NCBI RefSeq assembly: GCF_026107415.2
Contig: NZ_JAPCHX010000002.1
Location: 310,001-374,000 of the forward strand
Direction: 5' to 3'
Length of the DNA stretch: 64,000 bases
DNA from: Microbacterium sp. MPKO10
Lineage (GTDB): Bacteria; Actinomycetota; Actinomycetes; Actinomycetales; Microbacteriaceae
In this document: piece after piece, positions 18,788 through 27,261 of the stretch
Layout: each line of letters opens with the position of its first letter
How positions within the stretch are numbered: the first letter of the stretch is position 1
The notes under the pieces: generated by a model
The model's database searches: none
What the model was told of the DNA's origin: nothing
The model's input: the letters and a program-made list of their open reading frames with translations, nothing else
Position numbers and translations under genes: made by a program

Positions 18788-20146
18788 TTACAGACGAACG
18801 CTGATGACCTGACCGGTCATCGTGGAATCCATGACACGTGTCGAGACTTCAGCCACCGCTTCTGCAGATAAGAGCGTGTTCTCGGGCTCTTTGCCGAAAG
18901 CCTGCGTTCTCATGGGCGTGTGAGTGCGTTGCGGATTGACGCAGTTCACGCGCACGTGATCCTCATCCCACTCCTCTGCGAGGGCCTGAGTAAGGTTGAC
19001 GACGCCTGCCTTAGTTGCCGAATACAAACTGTAGCCCGCCCGCCCACGTGTGTAGGAACTAGACGTGAAAAGCGTCAGTGAACCTTGGGACTCCTTCAAG
19101 AAGTCGAAGGCTTCTTGAGCAACGATGGCCGGAGCCGTCAGGTTTGTTCTAATGGTTTTCTTGATTTCCTTCTTCGGCGCGCTCACCAATGGTGCGACCG
19201 AAAGCACTCCCGCCGTCAGGATCACGTAGTCAACGGATCCCGCCTCAGCGTGGGCTCGATTCAGCGCCCTGCGCACACTGCTGCGAGACGTCACATCGGT
19301 GTCCGTTTCGCTGCGGCTGAAGGCAAATACTCGCGCCCCCAAGTTCTCGGTAAGCTCAGCGATGCTTTTGCCGATTCCATAGCTACCGCCGAAGACCACC
19401 ACAGACTTGCCTGTGAGAGAGGGAAGGTCCGCCGAGTCGGCCGAGAGGCTCTTCGACTGAAGCTGGAAAAGCTTGTCTGCGATATGAATGTCGATCGGCT
19501 CGGTGACCTTCATGTTCTCCGCCGTGCCGTCGACTACGTAGATCTTCACGTCTGGCAGGTAGGTGAAGATCACGCCACAGTCGTCGGTCGCTTTGAAGTT
19601 GGGGTCGTCTGCAGCGATCTCATATGCTCGGCGAATCGTTGAAAGCTTGAATGCCTGAGGAGTTTGGCCGCGCCGGAGGACGGACCGATCAGGCATGTCG
19701 GAGATGCAGCCATCATCATCAACCTGAATAATCGTGTCTGCCGAACGTATGGCGGTGTCAACGGCGTCATACGTGTCCAGAGCGCTGACACAGTCGTCAA
19801 GGATCCTGTCGTCAATGAACGGACGCACAGCGTCGTGGAAGAGCACCTTGCATTCATTATCAGGAAGCGCGGCAAGCGCGAGCTTTGTCGTGTCGTTGCG
19901 CGTCTCGCCACCCGGGAGCACACGTGTCAGCTTGCTGAACCGATCATCCTTCCGTAGGTGATCCAGCTCGTGAATTGACTCGGCATTCATCATGATGATG
20001 ATTTCGTCAATATTCGAGTTGTTCTCAATGGCTTCGAGCGTGTGTTCAACGATTGCTTTCCCGGCAATCTTGATGAGTTGCTTAGGGATGCCAAGTCCGA
20101 CACGCACGCCGACTCCGCCGGCAAGGATGACTGCGACAGTTCTCAT
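18788..20146 (-). CDS. Bifunctional CDP-alditol synthase: cytidylyltransferase + SDR reductase (TarI/TarJ-type)
   Basis: 452 aa from ATG 20146 with GAGGAAAG just upstream; an ORF start at 20197 is less likely. Residues 1 to about 230 are an IspD/TarI nucleotidyltransferase: VAVILAGGVGVRVGLGIPKQ, LFHDAVRPFIDDR, RGQTPQAFKLSTIRRAYE and ATDDCGVIF. Residues about 245-452 are a short-chain dehydrogenase: VVVFGGSYGIGKSIAEL, ILTAGV and YSATKAG. The same two activities are fused in Haemophilus Bcs1/Acs1, which reduces ribulose-5-phosphate and makes CDP-ribitol. The SDR part is of a different reductase class from TarJ. It supplies the TagF-like domain at 12388-16032. The stop lies 10 bp before the acyltransferase's proposed start. 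Confidence 0.88.
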   Translation of the reverse strand: MRTVAVILAGGVGVRVGLGIPKQLIKIAGKAIVEHTLEAIENNSNIDEIIIMMNAESIHELDHLRKDDRFSKLTRVLPGGETRNDTTKLALAALPDNECKVLFHDAVRPFIDDRILDDCVSALDTYDAVDTAIRSADTIIQVDDDGCISDMPDRSVLRRGQTPQAFKLSTIRRAYEIAADDPNFKATDDCGVIFTYLPDVKIYVVDGTAENMKVTEPIDIHIADKLFQLQSKSLSADSADLPSLTGKSVVVFGGSYGIGKSIAELTENLGARVFAFSRSETDTDVTSRSSVRRALNRAHAEAGSVDYVILTAGVLSVAPLVSAPKKEIKKTIRTNLTAPAIVAQEAFDFLKESQGSLTLFTSSSYTRGRAGYSLYSATKAGVVNLTQALAEEWDEDHVRVNCVNPQRTHTPMRTQAFGKEPENTLLSAEAVAEVSTRVMDSTMTGQVISVRL

Positions 20147-20169
20147 TCTTTCCTCGTTGCTCTCTACGG

Positions 20170-22080
20170 TCACTTCGCTGTGAACGACTTGTTCCACTCA
20201 TCAACTGACGTCAATGTCGGCATCACCCGTCGATAGGTCTTGGACAGGGAGTTCCAGTTGCTGCGCAATTGGCGGTGAAGCGAAAAACTTTCTGCCAGCA
20301 GGCGCCGGAAAGTCGCTCGGTCACGTTGGAACAAGGACTTTCCGGAGCCATCTGCCGTCGATACAAGTGCGCTGTCATAATGCGGGGTACGGAACCAGGT
20401 TGCGTCTCTTTTTGCGAGTTCGACTTGTGGGCGTTTCTGGTTTGCTGTAGCCGGACGGGTGAACCAGTGCCGAAGCGACATCTTGGCTGTGAAGACAGCG
20501 AGACTGATGCCTCTCGGCCCGGGACTTGATGAGTGGGGCGGCGGCACGGGAAAGACGGGCTTGCCCTGGTTCGTCGGCGGAATCTCGTCGTCAGTGCGTA
20601 GCACCTTCATTTCTGAGAAGGACGCCGCAGCATTACGTAGCACTGAGAGTTGAGTCGGAAGCTGCTGGTGCATGTGGTCGGGACCGCTGAGAAGATCTCT
20701 CAGTGCCATGTGGCGAAGAGTTACCGCGTAATACTGCATCGAGAGCAGATGCTTGAGGTCAAGCCGGAAACTATCGAGCAGGAGGTCCCCGCTCTTGGGC
20801 CTGCGAGAGTGGAGCAGGCCAGTAACGATGCGGTTGCGTGCGTGGAAGTACGCCTGCCAATCGATGGAGTCATCTTTGTCGAGCCACGACACATGCCACA
20901 GCGCGGCTCCCGGCAATGTCACCGTAGGGATGCCCTGTTCCCGAGCACGAAGGCTGTACTCGGCGTCATCCCACTTGATGAATGCGGGCAGTGACAGGCC
21001 GATTTCTTGAATGACCTTCTTGGGGATCAGGCAGAACCACCAGCCGTTATAGTCGGCATCCATGCGAGAGTGCATCCATCGTGTCTGCCGAAGGTTTGTG
21101 GTGCGGAAGTCATGCGGGAAAAGCTCCCGGTGCTGCGGACGCCAGATAAACGGCTTCTCATCCACGATTTCTGCATATGCGTGGAGAACTGGTCGATTCA
21201 GTAGGTCGAACATGTGGCCGCCCACGAGGGTCGGACGCTTGCTATGACGGGCGAACGCGATAGCCCGAAGAATGCTTTCAGGCTCGATCTTGACGTCGTC
21301 GTCGAGTAGCACGAGGAAATCGCTGTCATCGCGCTTCAACACCTCGGACATAGAGCGTGAGAAGCCACCTGAGCCACCGAGATTCGCCTGCTCGATGATC
21401 TCCAGCTGGTCGCCGAGTGCTTCACTGACGGCGTCGAATCCGGCTTCGTCTGAGACTCTCTGCGTTCCCTGATCGATGATGAATATGCGGTCGATGAGAT
21501 CAAGGACCTCGGGACTCTGCGCGAGAGCGTCGAGGGTATTCACGCAGTAATCGGGCTTATTGAACGTCGTCGTCCCGAGAGATGCTTTGCCAGACACCTT
21601 CTGTTTTGCGTCAGTCATCCACGTTCCGCTCTCGAGTACGAGACCGTCATCGTCCGCCTCAAGCTCAAACCAGTACCAACCCCCATCGCCGAATGTCTTG
21701 AGGGCAAGATCGAACGTACTCATCTCATTGCCCGCAACTCGTCGGGACTCGACGCGCTGCTGAGCTCCCTGGGAATTCGATCGGTACACAAGAATTGTGC
21801 CCGAACCAGACGTCTTGAGCTCGAGCCGCACATTCTTGACGTTCGTCCAGTGCTGCCAATACGAGGCGGGGAACGCGTTGAAGTAGCTCGCAAACGACAC
21901 GCGCCGTCCGCCATTAACCCGCGCACTTGTGCGCGACAGCACATTATCAATGTGGGCGTGATTGCTGACCTTCACGTTCTGCCCGTCGATGGTTGTCCAG
22001 GTCTCGGGATCAGCGTAGAGAGGAAGGACGTCTGGGTCGCGATCCAGCGGGAAGACGACGTTCTGCAGCGATGTCCACAT
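20170..22080 (-). CDS. GlfT2-like galactofuranosyltransferase
   Basis: 636 aa from ATG 22080 (MWTSLQNVVFPLDRDPDVLPLY); the 54 residues read upstream of it have no family character. Residues about 60-180 are the N-terminal beta domain. The GT-A catalytic domain follows: TTFNKPDYCVNTLDAL, ANLGGSGGFSRSMSE, the metal-binding triad LLDDDVKIEP near 258-260, and the acid/base motif WDDAEYSLR near 370. A helical C-terminal region completes it. GlfT2 polymerises galactofuranose from UDP-Galf in the mycobacterial galactan. Here it pairs with glf and the divergent Wzm/Wzt genes. The CDP-alditol synthase starts 23 bp downstream, so they form one operon. Confidence 0.92.
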   Translation of the reverse strand: MWTSLQNVVFPLDRDPDVLPLYADPETWTTIDGQNVKVSNHAHIDNVLSRTSARVNGGRRVSFASYFNAFPASYWQHWTNVKNVRLELKTSGSGTILVYRSNSQGAQQRVESRRVAGNEMSTFDLALKTFGDGGWYWFELEADDDGLVLESGTWMTDAKQKVSGKASLGTTTFNKPDYCVNTLDALAQSPEVLDLIDRIFIIDQGTQRVSDEAGFDAVSEALGDQLEIIEQANLGGSGGFSRSMSEVLKRDDSDFLVLLDDDVKIEPESILRAIAFARHSKRPTLVGGHMFDLLNRPVLHAYAEIVDEKPFIWRPQHRELFPHDFRTTNLRQTRWMHSRMDADYNGWWFCLIPKKVIQEIGLSLPAFIKWDDAEYSLRAREQGIPTVTLPGAALWHVSWLDKDDSIDWQAYFHARNRIVTGLLHSRRPKSGDLLLDSFRLDLKHLLSMQYYAVTLRHMALRDLLSGPDHMHQQLPTQLSVLRNAAASFSEMKVLRTDDEIPPTNQGKPVFPVPPPHSSSPGPRGISLAVFTAKMSLRHWFTRPATANQKRPQVELAKRDATWFRTPHYDSALVSTADGSGKSLFQRDRATFRRLLAESFSLHRQLRSNWNSLSKTYRRVMPTLTSVDEWNKSFTAK

Positions 22081-22213
22081 GCGCGGCGTGTGACTCCTAT
22101 TCTCGTGGTTGATCTGCCTAATGCCACTGTCGAGCCTAGCTTCCACGATCCATGAAATGCTGGCAGGACTCTGCAACAGGCGGGAATTCAGACAGACAGC
22201 GCTATGATTCCAG

Positions 22214-23122
22214 TTGGCCCCCACCGCTAAACTCGAGAGCACAACGACATTGGCAGACGGATTGACGAACCCTCACCTGAGCGACTTCAGGACCCCCGGT
22301 AGGGGTAACGGTATCCTCGATATCTTCACGAAACGATATCTGCTCAAGGTGCTCGTGAAAAAGGACGTCAGCACTAGATATCGGAATTCGATATTTGGTT
22401 GGCTCTGGTCGTACGCAAAACCTCTGGCGCAGTTCCTGGTCTACTTCTTAGTTATCGGGATCATCCTGCAGATGGACCGGGGAGTAGATAACTTCCCGGT
22501 GTACCTGTTCTCAGGACTCGTTGTCGTCAACCTTTTCAACGAAGCATTCAACAACGCGACGCGTTCAATCGTTGGGAACAAAGCGCTCGTCAGGAAGATT
22601 TACCTTCCCCGCGAGCTGTTCCCCGTCTCTACCGTGATCGTCGCATTCGTCCATTTCCTTCCGCAGGTCGTGATCCTGATTCTGGCTGCCCTGCTCTACG
22701 GCTGGGTGCCGAGCCTCCTTGGGATCGTCGCGGCACTCGTGGGTATGCTCCTGATCACCTTGTTCTCGACAGGGCTCGGACTGTTGTTCGGAGCCCTGAA
22801 CGTTGCATATCGGGATGCACAGAACTTCGTTGAGATTATCCGCACTTTCTCAACGTGGAGCGCGCCGGTGCTTTACTCATGGGACATGCTGGCGCATCGT
22901 GCTCCAGACTGGCTATTCCATATCTATATGTCGAACCCGCTGACCGCGTCCGTTGAACTCTTCCATTACGCATTTTGGTTCGACACCTCTGATGGAAGCC
23001 TCGCGACTCCGCCGCTTCTGCTGATCTACGTCGCCGTGGCGTTTGTTATTGCCATCGCTTCGATCTTCATCGGACAGTTCGTATTCCGTCGCTTTGAGCG
23101 CAACTTCGCACAGGACCTGTAA
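22214..23122 (+). CDS. wzm: Wzm-type polysaccharide ABC transporter permease
   Basis: 302 aa, ABC-2 permease of the O-antigen/teichoic acid export type. The N-terminal cytoplasmic helix carries KRYLLKVLVKKDVSTRYRNS, then about six transmembrane segments from near residue 65 to 290. Conserved FNEAFNNATRSIVGNKALVRKIYLPRELFPVS and FGALNVAYRDAQNFVEI are typical. The start is uncertain: TTG 22214 or TTG 22250, the latter with GAGAG upstream. It is divergent from the GlfT2-like gene and 4 bp before the ATPase. In mycobacteria the homologous pair flips the lipid-linked galactan across the membrane; the same role is inferred here. Confidence 0.92.
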   Translation: MAPTAKLESTTTLADGLTNPHLSDFRTPGRGNGILDIFTKRYLLKVLVKKDVSTRYRNSIFGWLWSYAKPLAQFLVYFLVIGIILQMDRGVDNFPVYLFSGLVVVNLFNEAFNNATRSIVGNKALVRKIYLPRELFPVSTVIVAFVHFLPQVVILILAALLYGWVPSLLGIVAALVGMLLITLFSTGLGLLFGALNVAYRDAQNFVEIIRTFSTWSAPVLYSWDMLAHRAPDWLFHIYMSNPLTASVELFHYAFWFDTSDGSLATPPLLLIYVAVAFVIAIASIFIGQFVFRRFERNFAQDL

Positions 23123-23126
23123 GCGC

Positions 23127-23873
23127 ATGACCATGACAGACACTCGACCGAGCATCATCGTCGACAACGTTCGCAAGACGTTCCTCATTAGGCACAGCCA
23201 CTCAATGAAGGAAGCTGTGATCGGAAAGATCCGTGGCCGCAAAGTCGGGTCAACTCCTTTCCAAGCACTCGACGAGGTCTCGTTCACGGTCAACGAGGGG
23301 GAATCCGTCGCGATCCTTGGCCACAACGGCTCGGGTAAGTCGACAATGCTGAAGCTCATTTCGGGAGTTCTAGAGCCGAACGCCGGACGCATTCTCGTGC
23401 GTGGCCGACTTGCCGGACTCATCGAGGTGGGCGCCGGCTTTCACCCCGATCTTTCCGGGCGCGAAAACGTCTACCTGAACGCCGCGATTCTCGGTATGAC
23501 GGAGAAAGAGACCGACGAGCGGTTTGACGACATCGTTGACTTTTCCGGCATCCGGGAGTTCATTGACCAGGAGGTCAAGCACTACTCATCAGGCATGTTC
23601 ATGCGCCTCGCCTTCTCCGTGGCGATCCACACGGAACTTGATGTGCTTCTCGTTGATGAGATCCTCTCGGTCGGCGACGCACCTTTCCGCGAAAAATGTA
23701 ACCAAAAGATTCGCGAGCTCAGCGACGCGGGCAAGACGATGGTGGTCGTGAGCCACAGCGTCGGCACTGTGCGAGAGCTGTGCACGCGAGGGATTGTGTT
23801 GCGCAAGGGTAAGAAGATCTTCGACGGGCCCATCGAAGAAGCACTCGAGGTTCACAAAGCGAAGAACAAGTAG
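23127..23873 (+). CDS. wzt: Wzt-type polysaccharide ABC transporter ATPase
   Basis: 248 aa from ATG 23127, 4 bp after the permease. Walker A ILGHNGSGKSTMLKLISG, the SGRENVYLNAAILGM region typical of Wzt/TagH, signature YSSGMFMRLAFSVA and Walker B DVLLVDEILSVGD are all present. It ends soon after the ATPase fold. There is no C-terminal carbohydrate-binding domain, so export should not depend on recognising a terminal cap as in E. coli O9a Wzt. It energises the Wzm-like permease. Only 4 bp separate its stop from the convergent O-antigen-ligase-like gene. Confidence 0.93.
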   Translation: MTMTDTRPSIIVDNVRKTFLIRHSHSMKEAVIGKIRGRKVGSTPFQALDEVSFTVNEGESVAILGHNGSGKSTMLKLISGVLEPNAGRILVRGRLAGLIEVGAGFHPDLSGRENVYLNAAILGMTEKETDERFDDIVDFSGIREFIDQEVKHYSSGMFMRLAFSVAIHTELDVLLVDEILSVGDAPFREKCNQKIRELSDAGKTMVVVSHSVGTVRELCTRGIVLRKGKKIFDGPIEEALEVHKAKNK

Positions 23874-23877
23874 ATCG

Positions 23878-25212
23878 TCACGGAATCTGGTCCGGGTGAT
23901 TCAGTGGCATTGAGGACGGTCCCGCGGGCCGTTTATCGATCCTCTGCCGCCAACTCTGCGATTGCGATGCCTTAGCCGCGCAGATCACGAGCAGGAACCA
24001 GCCGGCTCCAGTCAGGATGTGGCTCTCGGCTGACGATCCGGCGAGAAGCGTCACCAGGACGAGCGCGGGCCACGTGTAGATGAGACTCCGGCGGTTCGAG
24101 GCGAGGTTCCACGAGCGCAGGAACGCGAACAGGCACAGCACGAGGAAGAGGAAGATCCCGACGAGCCCAACCTGCAGATACACGTCGAGGTACGCATTGA
24201 GCGCAGACGCGTGGACGCGGTCAACCTGAATATTTATCAGGATGTACGGGAAGGTGTCATCGCGCCACGAGCCGATCCATCCCCACCCCTCGAGGAAGTT
24301 GTCCTTCACCAGGTCCCACGTGGCTCGCCACAGATGGTAGCGCACACCGAACTCGCTGCCGGCATCCAGCATCCGGATGATCAGGTTGCGCGCGATATAG
24401 ACGGCCACGAACCCGACGAATCCCACCGTGAGCAGGAACGCTTGAATCAGCGTTCGGCGCTCGGCTGACGACTTGCGCAGCCACAGGAGAGCGAGCGTGG
24501 CCACCAGCACCACGAGAATCAGGAGCTGGTTGATGGGGGACTGCGAGAGCAGAAGGCACAGCACCGCGAGTGCGATGGATCCGATCGCGAGCGGCCGGTC
24601 TACAGAATGCGTGCGCCACTCGATCACGAACGTGATGAGTCCGATCACCGCCATCAGGCCAAGCAAATTGCGGGTGACGAAGATCCCCTGAATGGGCCCG
24701 CCGAGAGCAATGTTTCCCTCGATGCTGAGAAACGGGATCGGCACGTCAAAGAAGATGCCGCTGAGCATCTCGAGGCCGATCGAGACGGCGAGAAGCAGGC
24801 GCAGCACTCCGCCGACAGCGCGCACGATCTGGATCATGTCGCGCGTCAGCGCAATGGTCATGGCGAGAATGACGACGACGACTTGATAGCCGAGGCCGAT
24901 GAGCCCCGATGTCGTGTAGTCACTCCAGAACATGCTGAGCGCGCACCAGGCGACGAAGGCGAAGATCGACAGCGGCCACCAGCCCCGCCATTCGATGTAG
25001 TGCCGGCGCCCGATGAGGACGACAGCGGCCAGCACGACGAGGGTGCACAACGCGCCGACGACGCCTGGCCAGCCGAGTAGATTACGGATGAGCGGGATCG
25101 AAAATGTTGTCCCAATCGCACACAGTGCAAACGCCTGGGCGAAGGGGGCCGAACTCACGAGCTCGTCAAGCCCGCGGGGGACACGCCCGGATGCTCCGCC
25201 GGTTCCCGTCAT
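23878..25212 (-). CDS. O-antigen ligase/polymerase family membrane protein
   Basis: 444 aa, about 11-12 hydrophobic segments. The Wzy_C-type region shows GIFVTRNLLGLMAVIGLI and GWGWIGSWRDD, then HASALNAYLDVYLQVGLVGIFLFL, the periplasmic-loop and helix signature of WaaL/Wzy proteins. It would join or polymerise lipid-linked glycans on the outer face. It is a paralogue of the upstream gene, to which it is coupled by a 4-bp ATGA overlap. Ligase and polymerase roles cannot be told apart from the sequence; attachment of the exported polymer to peptidoglycan or to another glycan is a reasonable guess. Confidence 0.82.
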   Translation of the reverse strand: MTGTGGASGRVPRGLDELVSSAPFAQAFALCAIGTTFSIPLIRNLLGWPGVVGALCTLVVLAAVVLIGRRHYIEWRGWWPLSIFAFVAWCALSMFWSDYTTSGLIGLGYQVVVVILAMTIALTRDMIQIVRAVGGVLRLLLAVSIGLEMLSGIFFDVPIPFLSIEGNIALGGPIQGIFVTRNLLGLMAVIGLITFVIEWRTHSVDRPLAIGSIALAVLCLLLSQSPINQLLILVVLVATLALLWLRKSSAERRTLIQAFLLTVGFVGFVAVYIARNLIIRMLDAGSEFGVRYHLWRATWDLVKDNFLEGWGWIGSWRDDTFPYILINIQVDRVHASALNAYLDVYLQVGLVGIFLFLVLCLFAFLRSWNLASNRRSLIYTWPALVLVTLLAGSSAESHILTGAGWFLLVICAAKASQSQSWRQRIDKRPAGPSSMPLNHPDQIP

Positions 25213-26546
25213 ATTGCCCCGTCTGGAACGATCGTGCGCTCACGTTTGGTCTTGAGCGAGAAGAGGACGACGAGCACCCAGCCCGATTCCACAAGGATGC
25301 GGCTCTCGGCGAGGCTTTGCACGACGAGCACGACAACGAACAGCAGCGGCAGAAGCGAGAGCGCCGAATACGGTCGGTCGGTGCGCAGGTCGAACCGGGG
25401 ACGATCGATGCTGGTGAACCACGAGCGCCACAGCAGCGACACGATGATGGCGGCGAAGATGACCACGCCGACGATGCCGAGCTGCAGCCACACATCAAGC
25501 CAGGCGTTGTGCGCGTGAAGCTGCACGACGTGATGCCGGACGAGCGGATCGTCGAGGGGGAGTTGCCCGGGTACCCAGGGACTGGAGTATCCCCAGCCGA
25601 ACCACGGACGCTCGGATGCTCTGTGGATGACGCGCGTCCAGAACTCCGTGCGGCCCGTGAGATCTTCGCTCTTGCCGAGCAGGTCGAGAAGGCGGTCTGA
25701 GAACAGGGCGACGGTCGTGACGATCGAGGCCACGATGACGACGCCCACGGCGTACAGCGTCACTCGTCCGCGTGGGTTTGCCCGCCGTGCAACCATCACA
25801 GTGAGCCAGACAACGGCCACTACGAGTGCGGCGATGATGATCGTGCTCGAGCGCGTGAGCACGAAGGTGGCAACTGAGAGCACCATCCAAAACCAGCCCC
25901 AGCGGCGGCGAACCGAACCGATGGCCAACTGAATGCCGACAGCGATGATCGCGAGAAGGGCGCAGATGCACAGCAGGTTCGAATTGCCGAGGATCCCCTG
26001 GATCTTGCCGCCCGAGAACAGTAGGTTGCGTGACCAGTACGCCAGAAGCGGCGGATCATCGCCCACGTAGACGCCGCCCGAGAGCGGCAGCACCATGTCG
26101 CGTACGAAGACCGACACCCAGAGCTCGAAGGCGAGCGAGAGGCCGACGACCCATTTGAGGGCGTTGGCGAGCCGTGTCAGCACCTCCTGCCACGTGAACA
26201 TCAGCGCCACGAACACACCGACCACGGTGCACATGAACGCGCCCAGATACGTGAGGAGTGTCGCGCCTGCGTAAGACGACCAGGTCACCGAGATGAGTGC
26301 GTACGCCAGGAAGGCGAGCAGCGCTTTCGGGAGCATCCGTGTCGTGAGACGCGGGCGTGCCCGCACTAGAACGATCAGCGAGATGACCGTGTACAGGCTG
26401 ACGATGACGACGTAAGCGGGCCAGCCGACAAGATTCCGGATGCCGTCGCCGCCGAACGCCACAAAGAGCCCGAACGTGCCGTGCGCCGCAGTGACCCGAG
26501 CCCTGGTGGACAGGGTCGAGGGTGGGGCGACGACGGGCGAGCTCAT
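25209..26546 (-). CDS. O-antigen ligase/polymerase family membrane protein (paralogue)
   Basis: 445 aa, about 11 transmembrane segments. Conserved elements match the neighbour: IQGILGNSNLLCICALLAIIA, GWGYSSPW, then QLHAHNAWLDVWLQLGIVGVVIFA. The two consecutive paralogues suggest either a polymerase plus a ligase or two ligases with different acceptors. The upstream space (26547-26617) is only 71 bp before the SMI1-like gene on the same strand, so any own promoter must be compact or lie within that gene. Confidence 0.82.
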   Translation of the reverse strand: MSSPVVAPPSTLSTRARVTAAHGTFGLFVAFGGDGIRNLVGWPAYVVIVSLYTVISLIVLVRARPRLTTRMLPKALLAFLAYALISVTWSSYAGATLLTYLGAFMCTVVGVFVALMFTWQEVLTRLANALKWVVGLSLAFELWVSVFVRDMVLPLSGGVYVGDDPPLLAYWSRNLLFSGGKIQGILGNSNLLCICALLAIIAVGIQLAIGSVRRRWGWFWMVLSVATFVLTRSSTIIIAALVVAVVWLTVMVARRANPRGRVTLYAVGVVIVASIVTTVALFSDRLLDLLGKSEDLTGRTEFWTRVIHRASERPWFGWGYSSPWVPGQLPLDDPLVRHHVVQLHAHNAWLDVWLQLGIVGVVIFAAIIVSLLWRSWFTSIDRPRFDLRTDRPYSALSLLPLLFVVVLVVQSLAESRILVESGWVLVVLFSLKTKRERTIVPDGAI

Positions 26547-26617
26547 TCCTACAATCTATCGCGTGCTCCACGGAGAAAGCCGAAGTGTGCGTAGCCGCGT
26601 CGCACATGTCACACGGG

Positions 26618-27163
26618 CTACCTGTTGTAGCGCCCACTCTTCATATCGGTAAGTAGCTTTCTGGCGTAGAGGATCATCGACGCGAAGTACTCTCCGAAGC
26701 TTGTGTACGTATCGATGAGTTCGCCTTCGGCGAGCCAGTGAACGATCGGATCCACGCGGCCATTCGTGATCGGCATCACGAAGACGTCAGCCTCGACGGG
26801 AGTAGCTGCGATGGGAAGAAGTCGTTCTGCCGGAATGCGGAGATCTTCTTCAAGCACTTCTGGAGCGTACGTAAATGCCTCAAGCGCGGCGTCGCGGTCC
26901 GGACCAGAAACCAATGCTGCCGTTCCCATGAGGTTGACACTGTGATGAAAGCATCGCCAGCCGTCAGCGAAGCTGAGGAACGAACGGTGCTCCGAGTCGA
27001 GCACGACTCCAAGCGCAGATTCGGTCTGTGCAATGGCTTGCTCTGACGCTGCGACCTCGGGGAAGAAATTCGGGAAAATTCCCTGTGGATCCCACTGGGC
27101 AATGTCATTCTTGACTGTATGCATTTCGACGATCAGTGGTCGCCAATCCGTTAGTCCTCCCAC
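26618..27163 (-). CDS. SMI1/KNR4 (SUKH) family protein, possible orphan immunity protein
   Basis: 181 aa from GTG 27163 with GGAGG about 9 bp upstream; ATG 27124 is an alternative. The SUKH signature is seen as AIAQTESALGVVLDSEHRSFLSFADGWRCF, plus a late acidic beta region. SUKH proteins are often immunity proteins against polymorphic or contact-dependent toxins, but some have other roles. No toxin gene adjoins it: neighbours are the ligase-like gene and an acyl-CoA dehydrogenase. Base composition looks less GC-rich than the dehydrogenase. The 98-bp space upstream (27164-27261) holds nothing I recognise beyond a weak GCGG/CCGC hairpin. Confidence 0.72.
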   Translation of the reverse strand: MGGLTDWRPLIVEMHTVKNDIAQWDPQGIFPNFFPEVAASEQAIAQTESALGVVLDSEHRSFLSFADGWRCFHHSVNLMGTAALVSGPDRDAALEAFTYAPEVLEEDLRIPAERLLPIAATPVEADVFVMPITNGRVDPIVHWLAEGELIDTYTSFGEYFASMILYARKLLTDMKSGRYNR

Positions 27164-27261
27164 ACGTCATCGCCTCCATCAGCATCCGAATGAATTGTGC
27201 ATTGCTCAAATGCTAAGTTCACGGCGGGAAAACCGCATGGGGGAGAAGTGCCCTTTTGCGG

